Of a stretch of DNA of 5,323 bases, positions 1-5,323 are shown piece after piece; position 1 is the stretch's first letter; each line of letters opens with the position of its first letter. The stretch comes from Limnobacter sp. Its GTDB lineage: Bacteria; Pseudomonadota; Gammaproteobacteria; Burkholderiales; Burkholderiaceae_B. Where the stretch lies: positions 1-5,323 of the forward strand of contig JAAURO010000151.1 of NCBI GenBank assembly GCA_012032215.1, written 5' to 3'. Position numbers and translations under genes: made by a program. The notes under the pieces are model-generated. The model was not told the DNA's origin, did no database searches, and worked only from the letters and a program-made list of their open reading frames with translations.

Positions 1-7
1 GTTCGAG

Positions 8-72
8 ATGCAGATCTGCATTTTAAGCACGTCTGTGCTTCCTTTGCTTTCAAATCAAATACCGAAGCAAAG
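8..72. repeat. Cluster of three inverted repeats at the end of the 652-residue gene
   Basis: A perfect 14-base palindrome ATGCAGATCTGCAT lies at 8-21. AAGCAC and GTGCTT at 25-40 form a 6-bp stem with a 4-base loop. CTTTGCTT (42-49) and AAGCAAAG (65-72) form an 8-bp inverted repeat that spans the stop codon. None is followed by a proper T run on the minus strand, so a simple intrinsic terminator is not evident. They may be transcript-end structures or protein-binding sites. Confidence 0.45.
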
Positions 73-2008
73 CGCCGAACTCCCTGCTTTTGGCCTGCAA
101 GGAGCGGACTTCTTGCATCAATTCGCCCAGTACTTGCAGGGTATGGTCGTAGGCTTCTGGGGAAACTTTTGCCTCTTTTAAGCCAGCATCGGATGCCAGG
201 CGAGCCTGTTCCATAATGCTGAAAAACCGGTGAAACCGTTTGGCAGGGTCTGGCAAGGTGTGCCCAAAGGAAGAACCTGGGTGATGTGTTAATACGTTGT
301 ATGCCGCTGCCAAATCCGGTAAAAGCGCATTAAAGCACGCAGGCCCCAAATTAATGCGTTCCAGGGTTTGCAACACTTGTGCATAACTGGCTTCAGGATT
401 TGCTTTTAAAGCTTCTTGAATGGTTTTCACCAAAAAATTCCGCTCTCGTGCCGCGGGTGAAGCACGTTTTTTGTCAGGTATCAGATCGCCTGCAAAACGC
501 ACATTACCCGGCGGTTCCTGTTTTATCCATGCCAGCAGATCCACGCCGCGTGCGCGAAGGTCTGAATCGGGTGTCTGCAAAAGCGCATCCAGATTAGGGG
601 CAAACAAGTCGTTCAATTGCGCAAGCGATGTGGCAATTAAATCAGGCCACTTCAAAAGCCGTTGCACCAAATCCTCAGGCGCAATGACATCAGGAAGACA
701 CAGCAAGTTATTTAGATGGGTGTCCAGTTCGGGCCAATCGTTCAAAACCTGGCTCAATTGGGGCCTGTAATGCCTTGCCACACGCGATTGCCGAACAATC
801 AACGAAAGTGGCTCGGTGTGCTGTTTCTGTGCGGGGGTGCGGGTGTGTGGTTGCGCCAAGGCATGCAAACTTTTTGAGAGCTGTGCCAGTTTTTCAGAGG
901 TATAGGGCGCACCGCACAGCATTTCCAGCACCAGTTCAGCGGGTGAAATTTCTTTTTCCGGAGTCGGTGCCACAATTTCAGGTGCCGGGTGGCAAAGTTC
1001 TTTGTTTTCAATCAAGCCTTGGGCAAAAGCCAGCAATGCCGACCAGAAAACAGCCAGGTTGCGTGTAAACCGCTGATTGCCCAGTGTGTAATTGCCGGTG
1101 TTTGCTTCTAAGAGGTCGAACATTAACCGTATTTTTTCTGATTTGGCTGCTTTTTGCAGGTAGTGTTGCGCAATGTTTTTCTGGAGCAACAGAACGTTAG
1201 GGGATTGCGTGGAAGCCTGAACCAGGCGTTTGTGCAGACGTTTGAGGCCACCTTCAATTTCGGGTACAAACCAGAGCAGGCTTTCGTTGTTCAGCCATTT
1301 TCTGAGTGCATCGCAGACTGAACCCTGCTCTTCCGCCGTCTTCGCCTCAAGATTGAACCACAGCGCTTTGGAATGATTGCTGGTATCGTTCGAAAGTGCC
1401 TGGCTGCGTGAGCAGTTGAAATCAATTTTCGAACATCCCGGGCGATCGGAACTCCCAAGCGAAAACAAAACCCTGTGCCTGGTATTTGCCTGATTGGGGA
1501 GGAAAAATACCCAGTTCTTGAGGAGTGCATGCGCTACAGGGCGTTTTTGAGTCGGGGCGCAGTGCTGAGCGGAAAACACGCGTTGGAGAAATGTTGCCAG
1601 CCTTTCACGAACTGCCACCAGAAGGTCTTGGTCATACTCCGGGGGCGGGCAATACTGGAAGTCGATGTCTTTGTGCACTGCGTCTTTACTGGCAGTATTC
1701 CATACATGTGCGGTGGAACCCTTTAACCAGCCTTGCGACACGCCAAGCGCATGAAAGAGTTCTTTCAGACTTGCTTTCAGCACAGAACCGTCTTTGCCAC
1801 CAAGAATCACCCTACGCCCGAAAAAACCTTCGAGTTGGCGATAGCACCCCGGACTTAGGGGTTTGTGAATAACAACGGCCTGATTGCTTGTGCCCGACGA
1901 GGCGCTTTGTAGATCCGGCTCGCTTAAGGAACGTTCAGAGGAGGATTCAGATTGAGCCGGGGTGGGGCTATTTGAGCACTCCAAAAACTTTCTTGGCACC
2001 ACGGGCAT
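50..2008 (-). CDS. Large uncharacterised protein with a FAM46/TENT5-like nucleotidyltransferase domain
   Basis: This 652-residue protein is not one I can name. Residues 11-43 are serine-rich (12 Ser in 33) and look disordered. Residues about 45-330 carry a nucleotidyltransferase-fold signature: G97-S98, D114-x-D116 (KDIDF), and a later acidic strand with D196 (KIDF) as candidate third metal ligand. EIEGGLKRLHKRLV at 250-263 and a helical stretch to about 330 follow. This order resembles eukaryotic FAM46/TENT5 poly(A) polymerases (GSAASHV, KDLDLIF, VELKFVD, EIRGGGLLKY), so nucleotide transfer to RNA or another target is inferred, not shown. Residues 350-652 look helical, with no motif I recognise. 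No signal peptide or membrane segment is seen. The start is uncertain: AGGA directly abuts the ATG, so GTG at 2002 or 1999 would be better spaced. The frame is intact, unlike three upstream genes. An unrelated nucleotidyltransferase family is the main alternative. Confidence 0.9.
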   Translation of the reverse strand: MPVVPRKFLECSNSPTPAQSESSSERSLSEPDLQSASSGTSNQAVVIHKPLSPGCYRQLEGFFGRRVILGGKDGSVLKASLKELFHALGVSQGWLKGSTAHVWNTASKDAVHKDIDFQYCPPPEYDQDLLVAVRERLATFLQRVFSAQHCAPTQKRPVAHALLKNWVFFLPNQANTRHRVLFSLGSSDRPGCSKIDFNCSRSQALSNDTSNHSKALWFNLEAKTAEEQGSVCDALRKWLNNESLLWFVPEIEGGLKRLHKRLVQASTQSPNVLLLQKNIAQHYLQKAAKSEKIRLMFDLLEANTGNYTLGNQRFTRNLAVFWSALLAFAQGLIENKELCHPAPEIVAPTPEKEISPAELVLEMLCGAPYTSEKLAQLSKSLHALAQPHTRTPAQKQHTEPLSLIVRQSRVARHYRPQLSQVLNDWPELDTHLNNLLCLPDVIAPEDLVQRLLKWPDLIATSLAQLNDLFAPNLDALLQTPDSDLRARGVDLLAWIKQEPPGNVRFAGDLIPDKKRASPAARERNFLVKTIQEALKANPEASYAQVLQTLERINLGPACFNALLPDLAAAYNVLTHHPGSSFGHTLPDPAKRFHRFFSIMEQARLASDAGLKEAKVSPEAYDHTLQVLGELMQEVRSLQAKSREFGALLRYLI

Positions 2009-2018
2009 TCCTGACTTC

Positions 2019-2049
2019 CATATACCACATCAAAACAGTTAGTTGACAA
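2019..2049 (-). promoter_or_regulatory. Candidate promoter for the 652-residue gene
   Basis: TTGTCA (2044-2049, five of six to -35) and TATATG (2019-2024, four of six) preceded by TGG, an extended -10, are 19 bases apart on the minus strand. The spacing is long, so this is tentative. If used, the start of transcription would fall about 4 bases before the ATG at 2008, giving a nearly leaderless message. Confidence 0.28.
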
Positions 2050-2103
2050 AAACAGGAATTGGTTCCACCGAAATATTTTTTATACGCTCGGTTCACTTTT
2101 CAG

Positions 2104-3059
2104 TTATTGGGGCTCAATGGTGTCTATCCAGTTTTTTACCCCTTTTTTCCAGTCCGGTGGATTAAGCCGGAAAGCGTCTACCAGCTTGGCGGTGTTTAAC
2201 ACCGCATACGGTGGCCGCTGCGCTTTAAACCCCATGGATTCGGTTTTAACGCGGTTTAGTTGCGGCATTTTTGCAATCAGGCCTTTTTCAAAAGCGCGGG
2301 TTAGAACCAGTTCGGCGTAGTCGAACCAGGTGGTTTCGCCCGCTGCGCTGGCATGAAACACTTCTTCACTGGGTATTTCAGACGGAAAGTCTGGCAAAAA
2401 AGTGGGGGCCAGTTTGCCTTTCTTGCGGTATTTGCCGTGGGCCACCACCCCGGCCACAGCCAGGCCCAGTTCAGCAAGCCAGGTGGCGGGGGTTGGGGCG
2501 CCGAACTGGTCGTCTACAATATGCAGTTCGTCGCGGGTACGGGCGGCTTCAAGCATGGTTTTGCAAAATTGTGACCACGCTGCGCGTACACCCACCCGGT
2601 GCGAAAACACACCCAGTTGCCGCCAATCTGCAGCAGGTAGTTTTCGCCTTCTGCCTTGCTTTGGCCGTAGGCATTAACCGGTGCAAGTGGATCGGTTTCG
2701 ACATAAGGCCGACCCAGTGTGCCATCGAATACGTAATCGGTGCTGTAGTGCACCAGCACCACATCCTGCTTTTTGGCCTGTTCTGCCAATACGCCTACCG
2801 ATTTGGCATTGATTTGATGCGCTATATCGGGCTCGTCTTCGGCTTTCTCGACCTGGGTGTAGGCCGCTGCGTTAATGACCACATCGGGCCGGACATCTTT
2901 TAGGGCGCTTACAATTTGATCGGGCTTGGTGAAATCTACTTTGTCTTTTCCCCAGCACACCAGTTCATTGAGCGTTTCGCCCAGCGCGGGCTTGGCATGC
3001 TGGCTCAGGCTGTGGCCCAGCTGGCCATTGGCTCCCAAAATCAATAAACGAATTCCCAC
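2104..3059 (-). pseudogene. rmlD: dTDP-4-dehydrorhamnose reductase, frameshifted once
   Basis: RmlD reduces dTDP-4-dehydro-L-rhamnose with NAD(P)H, the last step of cytoplasmic dTDP-L-rhamnose synthesis for O-antigen or other surface glycans. The start is GTG at 3059, nine bases after AGGGAG; the first residues lead straight into the Rossmann motif GANGQLG (9-15). NAAAYTQVEKAEDE (63-76), STDYVFDG (106-113) and the catalytic YGQSK (Y131, K135) follow. The frame breaks after RGHNFAK (about residue 167). The next frame resumes with TMLEAARTRDELHIVDDQ and runs through GAPTP and AAGETTWFDYAE to the TAA at 2104. Adding one base to the four-A run (minus strand, 2559-2562) or four-T run (2565-2568) restores 318 residues, near the usual 290-300. 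Key residues are intact on both sides, so sequencing error or very recent damage is likely. The glutathione transferase gene ends 55 bases upstream, so the two may be cotranscribed. No rmlA, rmlB or rmlC is visible. Confidence 0.93.
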
Positions 3060-3068
3060 GTGGTGTAT

Positions 3069-3074
3069 CTCCCT
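3069..3074 (-). promoter_or_regulatory. Ribosome binding site that decides the rmlD start
   Basis: AGGGAG on the minus strand lies nine bases before GTG at 3059, which opens directly into the Rossmann strand. The frame stays open to 3206, but that upstream part overlaps the end of the glutathione transferase gene and shows no RmlD similarity. Confidence 0.7.
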
Positions 3075-3114
3075 GGTGAAACAAAGGCCGGACTCAGTGC
3101 ACGCAAAAAACAGA

Positions 3115-3902
3115 TTACGTGCGAGTAACCATTCTGCCTCGCTGAACGGCTGGCCTGTCAAACAATACCTCGGCCCACCGCAGTACATTCTTGTAGGACG
3201 TGGCATCCAGAAACTCTACGGCATCGTACACCGAGCCAGTCACCACACCCCCGTACCAGGGAAGGGCTGCCATATCGGCAATGGTGTAGGCATCGCCTGC
3301 CAGGTAGGGACTTTCGGCAAGCCGGCGGTCGAGCACATCGAGTTGGCGCTTGGCTTCCATGGTGAAGCGGTTGATAGGGTATTCCAGTTTTTCAGGCGCA
3401 TAGACATAAAAGTGACCAAACCCTCCGCCCAGGTAAGGTGCTGCGCCCATCTGCCAGAACAACCAGTTGAGACATTCTGTGCGCAAGGCGGGTTCTACCG
3501 GTAAAAAGGCATTAAATTTTTCAGCCAGGTACAACAAAATGGCACCCGATTCAAACACGCGCGTTGGCGGGTTCATGCTTTGGTCGAGCAGTGCGGGAAT
3601 TTTTGAATTGGGATTCAGCTTGACAAACCCGCTGCCAAACTGCTCGCCCTTGCCAATCTGCACAATATGGGCATCGTACTGCGCCCCCTTGTGGCCTTGC
3701 TCCAGAAGCTCTTCCAGTAAAATGGCTACCTTTACCCCATTGGGTGTAGCCAGTGAATACAGTTGCAAAGGGTGCTTGCCCACGGGGAAGTTCTTGCTCG
3801 TGGGGTTGCGCCTGCTACAGGGCGGTTGATGCTGGCAAATTTGCCACCATCGGTGGCAGTGGGTGCCCATACTTTGGGCGGGATGTACTGCGAGTTGCTC
3901 AT
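3115..3902 (-). pseudogene. yghU: YghU-type (nu-class) glutathione S-transferase, broken near the N-terminus
   Basis: YghU-like proteins are cytoplasmic glutathione transferases with disulfide-bond reductase and peroxidase activity. The ATG at 3902 lies five bases after GGAG, and the N-terminus (SNSQYIPPKVW, FASINRPVAGAT) matches the family. The body is in another frame from PVGKHPLQLYSL onward. Dropping one base from each C4 run (G4 on plus, 3784-3787 and 3802-3805) gives THEQELPVGKHP, close to E. coli YghU, and a 261-residue protein. It then has the thioredoxin-fold part with SLATPNG (49-55), the cis-proline loop NPNSKIPAL (96-104) and glutathione-binding ESGAILLYLAEKF (117-129). FGHFYVYAPEKLEYPINRF (161-179) and LAGDAYTIADMAALPW (200-215) lie in the helical domain. 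It ends at RGRMVTRT, about 27 residues short of E. coli YghU, lacking the C-terminal tail. A strong terminator sits just upstream of its ribosome binding site. Confidence 0.92.
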
Positions 3903-3907
3903 TGCGG

Positions 3908-3911
3908 CTCC
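3908..3911 (-). promoter_or_regulatory. Ribosome binding site that decides the glutathione transferase start
   Basis: GGAG on the minus strand is five bases before ATG at 3902. A TTG at 3926 in the same frame would begin inside the terminator T run and has no such site, so the ATG is preferred. Confidence 0.7.
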
Positions 3912-3924
3912 GGTGGATATCGCC

Positions 3925-3961
3925 AAAAAAAGGGTTTCGCCTCAAGTCTAAGGCAAAACCC
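3925..3961 (-). terminator. Strong intrinsic terminator
   Basis: On the minus strand GGGTTTTGCCT and AGGCGAAACCC form an 11-bp stem with one G-T wobble around an 8-base loop (TAGACTTG), followed directly by seven T. It lies 115 bases after the HHE stop and probably ends the DJ-1/HHE transcript. The T run finishes only 22 bases before the glutathione transferase ATG, which leaves little room for a separate promoter. It may therefore act as a partial terminator or attenuator. Confidence 0.85.
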
Positions 3962-3982
3962 CGGTAACGCTTTCATAAAAAA

Positions 3983-4054
3983 TCAATGGGCAGACTTTTC
4001 GCTTGATTGCAGCAAGTCTGGATTTTTTTTGAGTGCCCGCATTTCCGTTTCCAT
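3983..4054 (-). other. Possible tiny reading frame in the spacer after the HHE gene
   Basis: An ATG at 4054 opens a 23-residue frame (METEMRALKKNPDLLQSSEK, then SAH). The frame is open five codons further upstream and reads CKDCDH before the Met, including a CxxC. The composition looks protein-like and amphipathic, and it ends before the terminator. There is no convincing Shine-Dalgarno. Another ATG at 4073, just after the HHE stop, is one base out of frame, so a single extra base could have split a slightly longer small gene. I recognise no family, and it could be chance. Confidence 0.22.
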
Positions 4055-4076
4055 GTGGTCGCAGTCTTTGCATCAA

Positions 4077-4448
4077 TTACTTTTCTGGCGTCTGAAAAAT
4101 TTCAGATTCTTCCTCACGCATGTGGTGCTCTACCAATTCGCGCAGTTCAGGAAATTTTTTGCGCCACTGCGTGTGTTCCAGTTGAATATCACTGAGTTGA
4201 TCGAGCAGCATTTCTATGTCCTGGTGCTCTTCCTCGCCATGCTCTACGTCTTCTTTCGTGGACTTAAAGTCTTTCAGGGGATCGTAAAAAGCCATTTCCT
4301 CAGACTTTGCATGAAGAATCAGTTCTTTTTTAAGCGTTTCGAACAACGAGTTTCGCTCTTCCACACTCTCTGTTCCCAGCTGTTCGATTTTGTGCATCAG
4401 TTCTTTGGCTTTTTCGTGATCTGCATGAATAAATGTATAAATACTCAC
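4077..4448 (-). CDS. Hemerythrin HHE cation-binding domain protein
   Basis: This is a 123-residue single-domain protein of the hemerythrin/HHE family, four-helix bundles that hold a di-iron centre and serve in oxygen, nitric oxide or oxidative stress handling. Candidate metal ligands are H11 (ADHE), H46 and E50 (HAKSE), H75 (EEEHQD) and H108/H109 with E112/E113 (EHHMREEE), in the expected order. I chose the GTG at 4448: GGAGGT lies four bases before it, and MSIYTFIHADHE is a typical family N-terminus. An in-frame ATG at 4460 overlaps that Shine-Dalgarno and is less likely. The start is 25 bases after the DJ-1/PfpI stop, so the two genes are probably one operon, consistent with a shared stress role. 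The frame is intact. Which ligand or gas it binds cannot be told from the sequence. Confidence 0.93.
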   Translation of the reverse strand: MSIYTFIHADHEKAKELMHKIEQLGTESVEERNSLFETLKKELILHAKSEEMAFYDPLKDFKSTKEDVEHGEEEHQDIEMLLDQLSDIQLEHTQWRKKFPELRELVEHHMREEESEIFQTPEK

Positions 4449-4452
4449 AATT

Positions 4453-4458
4453 ACCTCC
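4453..4458 (-). promoter_or_regulatory. Ribosome binding site that decides the HHE start
   Basis: GGAGGT on the minus strand sits four bases before GTG at 4448. The same bases overlap the in-frame ATG at 4460-4458, which argues that the GTG is the real start. Confidence 0.8.
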
Positions 4459-4473
4459 ATGAATTGTTGTGAA

Positions 4474-5173
4474 TCAGGCTGCGTGTTGCGCTTGCTTTTT
4501 TTGCAGAAAAGCAATTACCGCTTGGGCCACACCTTGGGCTGAAGCGGGGTTTTGCCCGGTAATCAGGTTGGCATCCTGTACCACGTGCTTCTGAAAATTA
4601 CCGGAACATTCAAAATTGCCACCCAATTGACGCAATGCGGTTTCCAGCAGATAAGGCACTGTTTTTTCCAGGCCTACTTCCTTTTCTTCGGCATCGGTGA
4701 AGGAATTCACGCGTTTGTCTTTCACGATCGGATTTCCTGAGTCGTCTTGCGCTCCCACAAAACCCGCACCACCATGGCACACGGCTGCCACTGGTTTGCC
4801 GGCTTTATAAAAGTCGCTTACCAACCGGCAAAGCGCCGGGTTGCGTGTGAAATCCCACATGGTGCCGTGTCCGCCGGGCAGGTAAATGGCAGCAAAGCTG
4901 GAGGATTCCAGACTGTCCACGGCCTTGGTGTTTTCAAGGTTTTCAGTGGCTTGTGTGTCCGCCAGAAAACTTTGCACGGAAGGAGGGTTTTCTTCCATCC
5001 TGCTTTTCAGGGTTCCAGGATCGTGCGGCGGCTTTCCGCCTGAATGGAGGCGATTTCCACTTCGTACCCTGCCTGCCTGAAAGCCACGTAGGGAGTGGTC
5101 ATTTCTTCATAATGAAAGCCCGTTTTTTACCGGTATCGCCCAGTTTGTCGTGCGAAGTAAGCACGATTAAAAT
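4474..5173 (-). pseudogene. DJ-1/PfpI family protein (type 1 glutamine amidotransferase-like, Hsp31-type), two frameshifts
   Basis: This belongs to the DJ-1/PfpI superfamily, whose Hsp31-like members act as glyoxalase III, deglycase or chaperone; the exact activity here is unknown. The intact 3' part (from ATG at 4998) encodes YLPGGHG, the nucleophile elbow AAVCHGG, VNSFTDAEE and LITGQNPAS. The family N-terminus lies upstream in two other frames: ILIVLTSHDKLGDTGKK from 5173, then TGFHYEEMTTPYVAF to EIASIQ, then GGKPPHDPG joining the 3' part. Restoring one A in the run at 5123-5128 and one G at 5039-5040 gives 233 residues, near the family norm of about 230. Numbering from 5173, C133 and H134 are the active site pair and E23/E24 the likely acidic partner. 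No ATG or GTG precedes residue 1 in frame, so the true start is unresolved and may also be damaged. It leads the operon with the HHE gene. Confidence 0.92.
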
Positions 5174-5262
5174 GGTATTTTGGGGATTTTTTGTAGCGTA
5201 TGTGTTCCGTTCCGTGTGAATATATTCCAAAAAGAAGCTGGCCCCTGTTCCGCAGCAGAGAC

Positions 5263-5291
5263 ATTTTAGCTACTCTACAGCAACAAGCCAA
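5263..5291 (-). promoter_or_regulatory. Candidate sigma70 promoter for the DJ-1/HHE operon
   Basis: TTGGCT (5286-5291, four of six matches to the -35 consensus) and TAAAAT (5263-5268, five of six to the -10) are separated by 17 bases on the minus strand. Transcription would start near 5256, leaving a leader of about 80 bases to the first recognisable DJ-1/PfpI codon. This leader contains a tandem GGAAC GGAAC but no clear structure. Confidence 0.4.
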
Positions 5292-5323
5292 AGCCCCACA
5301 GCAAGCCCCCAAAACCGCACAGG

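Noticed and set aside
2043..2048. Perfect TTGACA on the plus strand
   Set aside because: There is no -10 box at suitable spacing and no plus-strand gene downstream.
2048..2072. Possible plant-inducible-promoter (PIP) box, TTCGG-N15-TTTTT, before the putative effector gene
   Set aside because: Only the first half matches TTCGB; the second half does not, so it does not support hrp-type regulation.
2070..2100. Hairpin ACCGA...TCGGT after rmlD as a terminator
   Set aside because: The stem is only five base pairs with a large loop and no T run follows.
2559..2568. Programmed ribosomal frameshift in rmlD
   Set aside because: RmlD is not known to use one, the site lacks a classic slippery heptamer, and other nearby genes have unrelated indels, so error or mutation is simpler.
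2271..2903. Long plus-strand open frame of 210 codons
   Set aside because: It lies opposite rmlD, has no recognisable domain and no ribosome binding site; the minus-strand frame is clearly RmlD.
2926..3504. Plus-strand open frame of 192 codons
   Set aside because: It is antisense to the rmlD and yghU coding sequence and has no family signature.
3753..4472. Plus-strand open frame of 239 codons rich in Phe and Leu, resembling a membrane protein
   Set aside because: It covers the antisense of the HHE gene, whose Glu/Lys-rich codons give Phe/Leu on the other strand, and it runs through the terminator. It is a shadow.
5127..5312. Minus-strand 61-codon frame upstream of the DJ-1/PfpI gene
   Set aside because: Its end overlaps the DJ-1/PfpI N-terminus in another frame, and its sequence is low-complexity at the start with no recognisable motif. 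The region looks like a promoter and leader.

Overview
All genes in this window read on the minus strand, so transcription runs from high to low coordinates. GTG starts, Shine-Dalgarno sites and the closest relatives I can recall point to a Gram-negative proteobacterium, most likely a betaproteobacterium. The exact genus cannot be fixed from the sequence. The gene content looks like accessory or stress-related chromosome rather than core housekeeping. No tRNA, rRNA, CRISPR array or insertion sequence was seen.

Layout in transcription order: (1) about 5174-5323 is a leader region with a fair sigma70-type promoter. (2) 4474-5173 encodes a DJ-1/PfpI-family (Hsp31-like) protein whose first part is split by two single-base losses. 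(3) 4077-4448 encodes a 123-residue hemerythrin HHE protein with a GTG start, 25 bases after the previous stop, so the two probably form one operon. (4) 3903-4076 is a spacer holding a possible tiny reading frame and a strong intrinsic terminator. (5) 3115-3902 encodes a YghU-type glutathione S-transferase interrupted by two apparent extra bases. (6) 2104-3059 encodes dTDP-4-dehydrorhamnose reductase (RmlD) with one missing base. (7) 2009-2103 is an AT-rich spacer with a possible promoter. (8) 50-2008 is an intact 652-residue gene with no familiar name. (9) 1-49, together with the end of gene 8, carries a cluster of inverted repeats.

The most interesting gene is the 652-residue one. Its residues 45-330 carry a nucleotidyltransferase signature (GS, then DxD, then a later acidic strand). 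The order of motifs resembles the eukaryotic FAM46/TENT5 non-canonical poly(A) polymerases. A serine-rich disordered N-terminus precedes this domain and a long helical C-terminal half of unknown function follows it. A secreted effector is one possible reading, but that is inference.

The DJ-1/PfpI, HHE and glutathione-transferase genes suggest a small thiol, carbonyl and oxidative stress group. RmlD belongs to dTDP-L-rhamnose synthesis for surface polysaccharide and stands here without its usual rmlA, rmlB and rmlC partners. Five single-base indels fall in three genes between about 2559 and 5128, while the neighbouring 652-residue and HHE genes are intact. Protein families stay recognisable on both sides of every shift, so recent decay or sequencing error is more likely than ancient pseudogenes.
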